DNA of 64,000 nt from contig UREZ01000001.1 of the NCBI GenBank assembly GCA_900547025.1, positions 1 through 64,000 on the forward strand, written 5' to 3'. Positions 19,570 to 27,228 of the stretch are shown here, piece after piece (positions within the stretch are counted from its first letter, which is position 1; each line of letters starts with the position of its first letter). Source of the DNA: an uncultured Collinsella sp. (GTDB lineage: Bacteria; Actinomycetota; Coriobacteriia; Coriobacteriales; Coriobacteriaceae). Below the pieces are notes generated by a model that was not told where the DNA came from, did not search any database, and saw only the letters and a list, made by a program, of their open reading frames with translations. The position numbers were made by a program, and so were the translations under genes.

Positions 19570-19941
19570 CTAACGCTCGGATTCGGAGACAATTTGCCTA
19601 CAGGCTCGTTCCAGTGCGGGAAACTCCATCGTCACTGCATCCCAAACAACCAAGCGGTCGACATTGCCGTAATCATGCGCAAGATAATTTCTCATGCCGA
19701 TAATTCCACGCCACTCAATTTCGGGATGAAGACGCTGCGAGCGCTCCGACAGCTTGCCCGCTTCTTCCGTCACCCTAAGCGCACACATCAAAAGGGAGTC
19801 CGCCAACGCCCTCGTCCGCACATCATTCGCATGCAGAAACTGGTCCTCGGTGATATCAAAAGCCTTGATGCGCTCGTTCGTTTCGAAGATAGCCTCCAAG
19901 ACCTCTTGCGCGCGAAGGCTGTCTGACTTACGCGCGATCAT
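19570..19941 (-). CDS. hepT: HepT-like HEPN toxin
   Basis: A 123-residue helical protein of the DUF86/HepT family, a HEPN-fold ribonuclease toxin. The diagnostic R-x4-H-x-Y motif is present as Arg84, His89 and Tyr91 (RNYLAHDY). In studied HepT proteins Arg and His form the RNase site and the Tyr is AMPylated by the MNT partner. I chose the ATG at 19941 because GAAGGAG lies 9 nt upstream; a TTG at 19947 is too close to it. The start lies within the end of the antitoxin gene (14-bp overlap), so the two are translationally coupled. Confidence 0.85.
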   Translation of the reverse strand: MIARKSDSLRAQEVLEAIFETNERIKAFDITEDQFLHANDVRTRALADSLLMCALRVTEEAGKLSERSQRLHPEIEWRGIIGMRNYLAHDYGNVDRLVVWDAVTMEFPALERACRQIVSESER

Positions 19942-20422
19942 AAACAATCACTCCTTCGCGCTCGATTGCCGCGGCAAGATCGCTATCAAGATGATCACTC
20001 GAGACGAGGTCAACCTGCCTTCCAGTTTCTTTGCGCACCGCCTCACCAAATGCCGACAGCGCGAAAAGACCAAAGCCCTGCTCGCGATCGACTTCGAGAC
20101 GCAAGTCAATATCACTATCGGCATGCGCCTCGCCACGGGCATACGAACCAAAAAGAATCACGGTTTTGATGGCGGGAATCGAGCTGGCCGCCTCGCGGAC
20201 GGCGGACTCAATCTGGGCAGTATCCAAAATGCCCGTCGCGGCGCTTTCGCTCGCAGAGCTTTTACCAAGTGAAGGAACAAACGGCAGAGAGCGCTCGCGC
20301 AGCATCTGCCTCATAAACATATTGACCGCAACAGACGAAGTCATGCCAAGCTCTTCGCACAGCTCAGCAAATGAGTCTTTAATTGACGAGTCCACTCGCA
20401 CACTCAGCACAGACGCAGCCAT
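19928..20422 (-). CDS. MNT antitoxin with an N-terminal RHH domain
   Basis: A 164-residue two-domain protein. Residues about 5-48 match RelB/DinJ ribbon-helix-helix DNA-binding antitoxins (VRVDSSIKDSFAELCEELGM and RERSLPF). Residues about 65-164 are a minimal nucleotidyltransferase with the complete GS-x10-D-x-D site: Gly92, Ser93, Asp104, Asp106. In MntA-HepT systems this enzyme silences the HEPN toxin by adding AMP to its Tyr. Most MntA proteins lack the DNA-binding part, so this fusion may add autorepression. AGGAGG precedes the ATG, and the palindrome GACATTGTC lies just before it. Confidence 0.82.
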   Translation of the reverse strand: MAASVLSVRVDSSIKDSFAELCEELGMTSSVAVNMFMRQMLRERSLPFVPSLGKSSASESAATGILDTAQIESAVREAASSIPAIKTVILFGSYARGEAHADSDIDLRLEVDREQGFGLFALSAFGEAVRKETGRQVDLVSSDHLDSDLAAAIEREGVIVYDRA

Positions 20423-20437
20423 GGATACCTCCTGTAT

Positions 20438-20480
20438 GACATTGTCTATATATTATCACACAGACTAGCGCGAGGTCGAA
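20438..20480 (-). promoter_or_regulatory. Toxin-antitoxin promoter and operator
   Basis: On the minus strand TTCGAC (20480-20475), a 17-nt gap and GATAAT (20457-20452) form a plausible promoter that overlaps the end of the LacI gene. The palindrome GACAATGTC (20446-20438) follows and could bind the RHH domain of the antitoxin. Confidence 0.5.
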
Positions 20481-21487
20481 GCGCGGTGTTCGATGTGGCC
20501 GGGAATCTCGATGCGCTTGGGGGCGAGCTTTGCGGCCTCGCCCACGGTGGTGGTAACAACGTCGATGCGCTCGGAAAGGCGCTCGACTACGCGCTCGGCA
20601 ATGGTGAGAGTGTCTTGCGCGGCCGTGGTGACGCCGCCAAAGAGCACATGGTTCCAGGGGTAGTCGTCAAACGTCGCGATCTTGAGCCCTGCCGGCAGCG
20701 AGGGACCAAGCTGTGCCAGTGCCTCGGTCAGGCGCAGAAAGACCAGGCCGTTGACGGCAATGAGGCCGAGCTTTTTACCTGCATAGCCGCGGATGGTCTC
20801 GTCCAAACGGCCAACGCCCGTGGCACCGCCATCGGCCAGGGTAACGACCTCGCCCGCAAGACCGCGGTGCAAAAGCTCGTCGGTAAAGGCCTCGGCGCGC
20901 TTGCGACGCACGGGGCTGTCGTCGCTTGCCTCGGTGAGCAGGCACAGGCGCTCGCTGCCAGCGGCGGTCAAGGCGTCTACCAGGCCGGCGACCAGCTCAC
21001 GGTTGTTAGATGTCACCAGATCGACACCGCCGTCGGCAACGTCGCGGTCGAGCAGCACAACGGGCAGGCGCCCCGCGGCCGCGGCGATCGCCTTGTCGTT
21101 GCCTCCGCAGGTGTTGACGACCAGGCCGTCCACGCCGGCATCGATAAGTCTGGTGAGCGACTCGGCCTCCTTGGCGGGATCGTTGCTGCTAATGGCCGTC
21201 ATGAGCGAGCAGCCGCGCGCGGCGGCACTGGCGGAAAGGCCCTCGAGCATGGCGCTCGAGAACGGGTTGGCGATGTCGGCCAGGATCACACCGATGAGGT
21301 TGGTGCGCGAGCTGCGCAGATTGCGCGCGGCAGCACGTGGGCGATAGCCGGTGCGCTCGATAACCGCCGCGATGCGAGCGCGGGTTTCCTCGGTCATCTG
21401 CCCGGGGCGGTTGTTGAGATAGCGCGAGACCGTGGCCGGGCTCACGCCCGCCTCGGCGGCAATGTCCTTGATTCTCATCTGCGCCAT
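20465..21487 (-). CDS. LacI family transcription regulator
   Basis: A 340-residue repressor. The first 60 residues are the LacI helix-turn-helix and hinge (MRIKDIAAEAGVSPATVSRY), followed by a periplasmic-binding-protein-like sugar domain. The start at 21487 follows GGGG; the internal Met at 21478 lacks a site. No sugar gene is adjacent, so its target is unclear. It lies behind a GntR regulator on the same strand at a 126-nt distance and runs into the toxin-antitoxin promoter. Confidence 0.85.
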   Translation of the reverse strand: MAQMRIKDIAAEAGVSPATVSRYLNNRPGQMTEETRARIAAVIERTGYRPRAAARNLRSSRTNLIGVILADIANPFSSAMLEGLSASAAARGCSLMTAISSNDPAKEAESLTRLIDAGVDGLVVNTCGGNDKAIAAAAGRLPVVLLDRDVADGGVDLVTSNNRELVAGLVDALTAAGSERLCLLTEASDDSPVRRKRAEAFTDELLHRGLAGEVVTLADGGATGVGRLDETIRGYAGKKLGLIAVNGLVFLRLTEALAQLGPSLPAGLKIATFDDYPWNHVLFGGVTTAAQDTLTIAERVVERLSERIDVVTTTVGEAAKLAPKRIEIPGHIEHRASTSR

Positions 21488-21613
21488 GGCGCACCCCGTT
21501 TCCCCATTGTCGGCAGCCTGAGCCATTTTAGGCATTTTTTTAAAAATCTCGCTTGCAAAACGCTGTAGGTGAGCAGCGTCGTTTTTTGCGTCTCGAGCAG
21601 ATGCGATGATGGG

Positions 21614-22306
21614 CTAGATAGACGAGTCTTTAGGCAGCTCAAAATAGTCGGGATGCAAGGCGATAACCGGGCCTTGCTCCTCGGGCATCAGGTGCAAGTG
21701 CGTCTCTGCCAGATAACTCGCCGCATCGGTATCGCCCCTCTTAATGGCCTCGAGAATCCGGCGATGCTGCCGACGAATCGGCTCCCAATCCAGATCCTGC
21801 GACACCATACGCAACCAGTTGTATCGCTCAAAATGCGTGTTGATGCTCTTCATCCAATCCCACAACATGTGACGACCGGCAATTTCAAAACATGTCTCAT
21901 GGAACAGGTTATCCAGGTCAAAGAAACGGCGCGTTTCGCCATGGTCGAGCGACTCGGACTCGGTAAGAATCTGCTCAAGCCGCTGCTTTTGCTCGGGCGA
22001 GGCGGCCGAACAGCATTTAATAAGCACGCTTCTCTCGAGCTTCTCGCGCAAAAAGCAGGCGTTTTCGGCGCGTTCCATGCTGATCTTAGAGACGTAGGTG
22101 CCGCTTTTGGGACGCGTTTCCACCAGCTCCTGCTCACGCAGGCGCACAAAGGATTCGCGAATGGGCGTGCGCCCGATTCCCGTCTCCTTTTCCAGACCAA
22201 TCGCCGAAAGGCGCGTGCCGGGCTTGAGCTCGGCATAGATAATCTTGGAGCGCAATGCGTTGTACGCCTGATCTTGCAAGCTCTGATAATGCTGGTGTTG
22301 TTCCAT
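21614..22306 (-). CDS. GntR family regulator, FCD subfamily
   Basis: A 230-residue regulator with an N-terminal winged helix (GIGRTPIRESFVRLREQELV) and an all-helical FCD domain. The FCD domain keeps metal-ligand residues in DLDNLFHETCF, in the H of RRQHRRI and in ETHLHL. FCD regulators usually sense organic acids or sugar acids. No clear target gene adjoins it. It may regulate itself. Confidence 0.85.
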   Translation of the reverse strand: MEQHQHYQSLQDQAYNALRSKIIYAELKPGTRLSAIGLEKETGIGRTPIRESFVRLREQELVETRPKSGTYVSKISMERAENACFLREKLERSVLIKCCSAASPEQKQRLEQILTESESLDHGETRRFFDLDNLFHETCFEIAGRHMLWDWMKSINTHFERYNWLRMVSQDLDWEPIRRQHRRILEAIKRGDTDAASYLAETHLHLMPEEQGPVIALHPDYFELPKDSSI

Positions 22307-22440
22307 AAAGCCCTCGGATGAAGCTCACGGTTTGTCGAATATCACCACGTAATACTATCGCATCGACACGCCCCAGCTCCCAATCAGTCTTTTTGGGACG
22401 GGGTTCTTTTGGCTACCCTGACCCGCAGATCGGCCCCCTT

Positions 22441-22600
22441 GCCACAAAAGTGGCCTATCTACTACGTTAACACGGATAGCCTCGACCATACCGAAAACCG
22501 TGAAAACAAAACCGCAGGTAGACAGCTTGTCGATTTTCGAAAAAGCCGACTATGGTTGACCCCTGCGACTTAAACGTAGTAGATAGGCCCTATTCGTGGC
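22441..22600. repeat. 160-bp element with 28-bp terminal inverted repeats
   Basis: The left end (22441-22468) and the reverse complement of the right end (22573-22600) agree at 25 of 28 positions; both contain GGCCTATCTACTACGTT. The 104-nt interior has no gene. It lies between the GntR gene and the AAA ATPase, in a 500-nt stretch that otherwise holds only the tandem repeat at 22729-22788. Confidence 0.78.
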
Positions 22601-22728
22601 ACAGCACTACTCCATCCCAAATTGGCACCCCGAGCCCTCGTGAGTTGCCAACAAGCTGTTCGCCCAGCGCTTTATCCGCGCGGCATTTGGAAAATAGCAC
22701 CACCGCAAAACCCGCAAGTAGCGCTTAC

Positions 22729-22788
22729 TTTGCTATATCTCACTATACTTTGCTATATCTTGCTATACTTTGCTATATCTTGCTATAT
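22729..22788 (+). repeat. Three 20-bp tandem repeats before the AAA ATPase
   Basis: Three head-to-tail 20-bp units (22729-22748, 22749-22768, 22769-22788), each made of two half-units of the type TTGCTATAT. They differ by only a few bases and end 20 nt before the ATG of the ATPase gene. The spacing of two helical turns per unit suggests a multimeric binding site for a protein, perhaps the ATPase itself, in the promoter. Confidence 0.8.
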
Positions 22789-22808
22789 CTTGAGCAAAGG
22801 TGGCTCAC

Positions 22809-23900
22809 ATGCAAACAAACCCTTTTAAGCCCACAGCAGGTAAAACACCTCCCACGATTATCGGCCGCGAAGATGTGCTCGAAGAATTCAATGAGGGCCT
22901 CGTCAACGGGCCTGGTGCCCCGGGGCGCCTAATGCGCATAGCCGGCGTCCGTGGAACGGGCAAGACGGTCCTCCTTGACGAGTGCTCACGTTTGGCGCAA
23001 AGCCATGGCTGGACGGTCATAAAAGAGGTCGCAACCGAGGGACTTTGCCAGCGCATTCTCGAACAGCTGCAGCCCAAATTCCAGGCCAAACACGCCAGAT
23101 TTGAGCCCACCGTAGCTGGCATATCCATCGGCAGCATAGATATTGAGCGAATCGGCCCATCGCTACGCGACGCCATGAGACAGACAATATCCAAGAATGG
23201 AAATGGCCTGCTCATCACTCTCGACGAGGTTCAAGACGCAGAGCTCGATGAGGTCCGAACGCTCTCCATTGCGATTCAGCAGGTTATCGGCGAAGACCTT
23301 GATATCGCCTTTGTTTTTGCTGGGCTGCCTTCGATGATTGAAAGCATCATCAACGGAAAGACACTTACGTTTTTGCGCCGTGCCCTCCCCTTTGATCTGA
23401 AGGCTGTGGCAGTAACCGAAGTGTCGTACTCCCTCGAGGAAACCATTGAAGCGTCTGGCATGGAGTTGCAGCCAGGTATTGCCGGCCAACTTGCCGAGGC
23501 AACGCAAGGCTATCCTTTCATGATCCAACTCGTTGGATACTACGCATGGCAGTTGGCAAGACGCGCACATACAGCGATTATTGGAGAAGAAGAAGCCGAG
23601 CGTGGCATTGCAACGGCACGCGAACGCTTCTGCGCCATGGTGATTGAGCCCGCGCTGCAGCGCATTCCGCCCACGTGCATCGCTTATCTGCTGAGCATGG
23701 CGTCTTTGGGGCAGACGAGCTCGACCAGCATGGTTGCCGATGCCCTAAACAAAACGCCTCAACAGGTGAGCTCCGTCCGCAGCCGCCTGTTAAGAGAATC
23801 GATTATCGAGGCTCCTTCGTACGGCAAGGTCTCATTTGCCATCCCCTACATGCGCGACTACCTCTACGAGCACAAAGCCGAACTGGAAGCTGAACTGTAG
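22809..23900 (+). CDS. AAA ATPase with C-terminal winged helix
   Basis: A 363-residue P-loop NTPase of the archaeal-ATPase/Orc1-like type. Walker A is GVRGTGKTV near residue 47, and Walker B is LLITLDEVQD. A C-terminal winged-helix-like part (about 285-363) follows. Such proteins are common in Actinobacteria as single genes of unknown role; some resemble DNA-loading ATPases, others STAND-like signalling proteins. I chose the ATG at 22809, which follows AAAGGTGG, over a GTG at 22800. The upstream tandem repeat suggests it is regulated by binding at its own promoter. Confidence 0.72.
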   Translation: MQTNPFKPTAGKTPPTIIGREDVLEEFNEGLVNGPGAPGRLMRIAGVRGTGKTVLLDECSRLAQSHGWTVIKEVATEGLCQRILEQLQPKFQAKHARFEPTVAGISIGSIDIERIGPSLRDAMRQTISKNGNGLLITLDEVQDAELDEVRTLSIAIQQVIGEDLDIAFVFAGLPSMIESIINGKTLTFLRRALPFDLKAVAVTEVSYSLEETIEASGMELQPGIAGQLAEATQGYPFMIQLVGYYAWQLARRAHTAIIGEEEAERGIATARERFCAMVIEPALQRIPPTCIAYLLSMASLGQTSSTSMVADALNKTPQQVSSVRSRLLRESIIEAPSYGKVSFAIPYMRDYLYEHKAELEAEL

Positions 23901-23919
23901 AAACGACAACTGCCCTGCA

Positions 23920-23972
23920 AGACGAAAACCGTTTTCGTACGGAATTAAAGCAGACGTAAACGGTTTTCGTCT
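23920..23972. repeat. Inverted repeat after the AAA ATPase
   Basis: A perfect 15-bp stem (23920-23934 with 23958-23972). The left arm begins a further palindrome, ACGAAAAC-C-GTTTTCGT. Looser versions of TTTCGT and its complement continue to about 24050. It starts 20 nt past the ATPase stop. It may be a terminator, but the short imperfect copies beyond look more like a cluster of binding sites. Confidence 0.65.
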
Positions 23973-24073
23973 GTTTTACGTTCGGAAATAAGACGCAAAT
24001 TGCACTTTCGTATGGTTTTACGCCAAACGCAACACGCTTTCGTCCGGCTATGCGTCCCCAATCCAGACGAAAA

Positions 24074-24103
24074 AGGCCCCGAGCTCGTGTGAGCTCGGGG
24101 CTC
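24074..24103 (+). terminator. Terminator downstream of the AAA ATPase
   Basis: GCCCCGAGCTC pairs with GAGCTCGGGGC around GTGT, followed by TCTTTGTG. A-rich DNA before it suggests that it works in both directions. Confidence 0.8.
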
Positions 24104-24154
24104 TTTGTGCCGCACATCTATGAGAGGGAATCAATGCGCATGGGCGCTACTCCA

Positions 24155-24399
24155 CGTAGCCGCCCTGGGATGGCGGCAACCTCGTCGTTCCCCGCCTGAT
24201 GGGCGTGCTCAAGGCATCCGTCCCCCTCTTTATCGACGTGACCGGCAAAAAGCTCGTCGAGGAAACTATCCGCACGCACCGCGATGTGGCCGACGCCATC
24301 GCCTCGCGCAATCCCACCGCCGCGCATGACGCGATGTATCTGCACCTGGTGTATAACCGCAACATGATTGCGGAGGGAGCAGAAGCAAAAGGCATTTAG
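24155..24399 (+). pseudogene. Remnant of a GntR/FCD regulator C-terminus
   Basis: An open frame of about 80 codons encodes only the end of an FCD domain: GNLVVPRLMGVL, a central helix, RTHRDVADAIASRNP and MYLHLVYNRNM. The helix with THRDV and the final YLHL supply metal-ligand His residues in complete proteins. The winged helix and the first FCD helices are missing, and a stop codon (TAG near 24152) closes the frame upstream. It is therefore the broken 3' end of a regulator, probably once linked to the neighbouring oxidoreductase. Confidence 0.75.
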
Positions 24400-24435
24400 G
24401 GCCCGACAATAATCTTTCTTTGGCAAAACGCAAGC

Positions 24436-24472
24436 AGCGGCCGCCCAACACACAGGGCAGCCGCCGCTTTTT
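24436..24472. terminator. Terminator before the oxidoreductase end
   Basis: AGCGGCCGCCC and GGGCAGCCGCCGCT pair with one bulge, followed by TTTTTGC on the plus strand and by T-rich DNA on the minus strand. It lies between convergent units and probably works both ways. Confidence 0.75.
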
Positions 24473-24498
24473 GCAATCGATTGGCGCAAAGGGGTTGA

Positions 24499-26448
24499 TT
24501 AGAGCTCGCAGGCGACCTTGTAGCCATCGCCGATGGCGTCGCGGATGTTGCCGCACTTGTTGGCATCGCCCAGCACGTGGGTGGCAATACCGGCGGCGGC
24601 AAGGTCGTCGGCCAACTTGGTATTGGGACGATAGCCCATGGCAAGCACCAGCGTATCGGCACCGGTGATGGTGTGGACCTCGCCGTCCTTTTCGTAGCTG
24701 ATGGTATCCTCGGTGATTTCGGTCACCTTGGCCTCGGTCAGCACGTGGACGCCCTTGGAGAGCATGCGCGTGATGAGCACCGCGCGGCCGGCACCGCCCT
24801 CGTTGGCGGCGAGCGTCTTGGTCATCTCGATGACGGTGACATCGCGGTTGGCCGGCGACAGATCATTGACCAGCGGGGCCAAGTAGTCGGCCGTCTCGCA
24901 GCCAACGGTGCCGCCGCCCACGATGACGATCTTCTTGCCCGGGAAAGCCTTGCCACCCAGCAGGTCGTCAGCCGTCATAACCTGCTTAAAGCCCTGCATG
25001 AAGGCCGGAGCGATGGGCTCGGCGCCATAAGCCAGGACAACCTCGTAGCCCGCGTAGTCACGCTGAATGTCCTCGGCAGTAAGCTCGGTGCCAAATACGC
25101 ACTTCACGCCGGCCTCGGCCAGGCGACGATACTGATACTTGATCACGCGGGTGAGTTCCTGCTTTGCCGGCGGAACGGCTGCGATACGCATCTCGCCGCC
25201 CGGCTCGTCCTGCTTATCCACGAGCACCACGTTGTGACCGCGCTTGGCGGCAATGAACGCCGCCTCCATGCCCGCAGGACCGGCGCCCACAACCAGTACG
25301 TTCTTGGCCTCGGCGGCAGGCTCGTAACCGGCCTCGTCGCGCTCAACATCGGGGTTGACGGTGCAGGAGATGCGCTTGCCGAACATAATGCCGTTCAGGC
25401 AGCGCAGGCAGCCAATGCAGGGGCGGATGTCGTCGGCGTTGCCGGCAGCGGCCTTGTTGCAGAACTCGGCATCGCACAGATTGGCGCGGCCCATCATGCA
25501 GATGTCGGCGGCACCGTCCTCGATCAGCTCCTCGGCGATCCAGGCCTCGTTAATGCGACCGACGGTGGCGACGGGAATGTTGACGTGCTTTTTAATCTCG
25601 CGCGAGCAGGCGGCGTGCGAGGCCTGCTGCGTACCGGCGGCGGGAATCGCAGAGCCGCGCTTGATGGTGGTGCCGCCCGACACATGAATCATGTCGACGC
25701 CGGCCTTCTCCAGGCGACGCGAGACGTAGATCATGTCGTTGAGGGTCAGGCCGCCATCGGTGTACTCGTCGCCCGAGATACGGACGTCGATGATAAAGTC
25801 CTTGCCGCAGCGCTCGCGAATCTCGGCGATAACCTCGAGCAAGAAGCGCATACGGGCGTCGAGCGAGCCGCCGTACTCATCGGTACGCTTGTTATAGAGC
25901 GGGGTCAAAAAGCCGCCGAGCATGCCGTGGGCGTGTGCCGCATGGACCTCGACGCCATCGACACCGGCCTTCTGCATACGCACGGCAGCGTCACCGAACT
26001 GATGCGTGAGCTCGTGGATCTCATCCACCGTAATGGGGCGCGGCGCCTCGCGGGCATAGGACGGACCCACAAAGGACGGAGCGATCAGGCGCGGCGTGCC
26101 CGGAATGTTAAAGGCCATGTAGGCGGGGTGGAAGAGCTGCGGCATGATCTTGCAGCCATACTCGTGGACGGCCGCGGCGAGCTTTTCCCAGCCGGGGATA
26201 AACGTGTCGTCGTAGCAGCACATGTCACCCGGCAGATAGGTATAGGTGGGCTCGACCGTCACGACCTCGGTGATGATCAGGCCCACGCCGCCCTTGGCGC
26301 GGGCACGGTAATGATCGACCAAGTCGTCGGTCACATAGCCATGATCGGCCAGGTTGGTGGATACCGGCGGCATAAAGACGCGGTTCTTGACCTCGGTCGT
26401 ACCGACCTTGATCGGGCTAAAGAGCATTGGATAGGCAGAGGACTCCAT
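24499..26448 (-). CDS. FAD/FMN/4Fe-4S enoate-reductase-like oxidoreductase
   Basis: A 649-residue enzyme of the 2,4-dienoyl-CoA reductase/enoate reductase family. The N-terminal ~350 residues are an old-yellow-enzyme barrel that binds FMN, with the His pair in VHAAHAHG. The Cys cluster CIGCLRCLNG and a later Cys (RISC) bind a 4Fe-4S cluster. The C-terminal half carries two dinucleotide folds, GAGPAGMEAA for FAD and GGGTVGCETA for NAD(P)H. Such enzymes reduce C=C bonds in enoates, dienoyl-CoA or bile-acid intermediates (BaiCD, BaiH). The substrate is not clear. The ATG at 26448 follows AAAGGA. It is transcribed alone. Confidence 0.88.
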   Translation of the reverse strand: MESSAYPMLFSPIKVGTTEVKNRVFMPPVSTNLADHGYVTDDLVDHYRARAKGGVGLIITEVVTVEPTYTYLPGDMCCYDDTFIPGWEKLAAAVHEYGCKIMPQLFHPAYMAFNIPGTPRLIAPSFVGPSYAREAPRPITVDEIHELTHQFGDAAVRMQKAGVDGVEVHAAHAHGMLGGFLTPLYNKRTDEYGGSLDARMRFLLEVIAEIRERCGKDFIIDVRISGDEYTDGGLTLNDMIYVSRRLEKAGVDMIHVSGGTTIKRGSAIPAAGTQQASHAACSREIKKHVNIPVATVGRINEAWIAEELIEDGAADICMMGRANLCDAEFCNKAAAGNADDIRPCIGCLRCLNGIMFGKRISCTVNPDVERDEAGYEPAAEAKNVLVVGAGPAGMEAAFIAAKRGHNVVLVDKQDEPGGEMRIAAVPPAKQELTRVIKYQYRRLAEAGVKCVFGTELTAEDIQRDYAGYEVVLAYGAEPIAPAFMQGFKQVMTADDLLGGKAFPGKKIVIVGGGTVGCETADYLAPLVNDLSPANRDVTVIEMTKTLAANEGGAGRAVLITRMLSKGVHVLTEAKVTEITEDTISYEKDGEVHTITGADTLVLAMGYRPNTKLADDLAAAGIATHVLGDANKCGNIRDAIGDGYKVACEL

Positions 26449-26541
26449 GCGGAATTCCTTTCGTTTGAGCCGCTCGGCGGCAGTTGCTAACGTACCTATC
26501 GTATCAGTATCCGCCGTATCCGCACTCGCTCGCACTCCTCA

Positions 26542-26585
26542 CCTTCAATCCCGACCCTCACAAAAAGTTGCGGTGGGATTGAGGG
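26542..26585 (-). terminator. Terminator-like hairpin after kdpC
   Basis: CCTTCAATCCC and GGGATTGAGG pair around a 20-nt loop, about 40 nt past kdpC. The T-tract is weak. Confidence 0.5.
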
Positions 26586-26625
26586 CCCAGACAGTCAGTC
26601 ACGCCCTCATCCGCCACTCCTTCAC

Positions 26626-27216
26626 CTACAGCACGCCGTCCAGCATAAGGTTCACCTTAAGCACGTTGACCGTGGGCTCGCCGAACACGCCGAGGAAACG
26701 GCCCTTGGTGCACGCGGCGATGATGTCGCGCACCTCGTCCTCACTTTTGCCCGTGGCCTTGGCAAGGCGCGGGACCTGGTACTCGGCGGCATCGGGGGAG
26801 ATCTCGGGGTCGAGGCCGGACCCCGAACACGTCACCAGGTCGACGGGCACAGCGTCCATATCGGCATCGGGGTTGGCGGCACGGATCTTCTTCACGCGCG
26901 CATCAATCAGCTGCCGATACTCCTCACTCGCCGGGGACAGGTTGGACGGGGCACCATACGCCATGAGCTCGCCGTCGTCGCCTTCGACAATTGACACGTT
27001 CTGGATACGACCCCACATGTGGGCTTCGTCATCGAAGTTCTGGCCGATGAGCTCGGAACCCACAACCTTGCCGTCGACCGTAATGAGTGAACCGTTCGCC
27101 TGATACGGGAACGCAACCTGAGCGATGCCGGTCACGACGAGCGTATAGCCCAGGCCGCAGACAACGGTAAACAGCGCGAACACGCCAAGTGCGCGCGATG
27201 CAACACCTTTGAACAT
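26626..27216 (-). CDS. kdpC: Potassium ATPase subunit KdpC
   Basis: A 196-residue subunit of the high-affinity K+ pump KdpFABC. One N-terminal membrane helix (residues about 8-30) is followed by an extracellular domain with the family segments YQANGSLI, GSELIGQ and the C-terminal LNVLKVNLMLD-like end. It is thought to help K+ binding or assembly. The ATG at 27216 follows GGAGG; it lies 12 nt after the kdpB stop in the kdpFABC operon. Confidence 0.93.
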   Translation of the reverse strand: MFKGVASRALGVFALFTVVCGLGYTLVVTGIAQVAFPYQANGSLITVDGKVVGSELIGQNFDDEAHMWGRIQNVSIVEGDDGELMAYGAPSNLSPASEEYRQLIDARVKKIRAANPDADMDAVPVDLVTCSGSGLDPEISPDAAEYQVPRLAKATGKSEDEVRDIIAACTKGRFLGVFGEPTVNVLKVNLMLDGVL

Positions 27217-27228
27217 ACAAACCTCCAC

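Noticed and set aside
20465..21487. LacI gene as regulator of the oxidoreductase at 24.5-26.4 kb
   Set aside because: They are separated by several unrelated genes and no shared operator was found.
22729..22788. CRISPR array
   Set aside because: The 20-bp units are contiguous, with no spacers, and there are no cas genes.
22552..22932. Small frame through the tandem repeats with an LLYLAILCYILLYL-like product
   Set aside because: The apparent membrane helix is only the translation of the TTGCTATA repeats.
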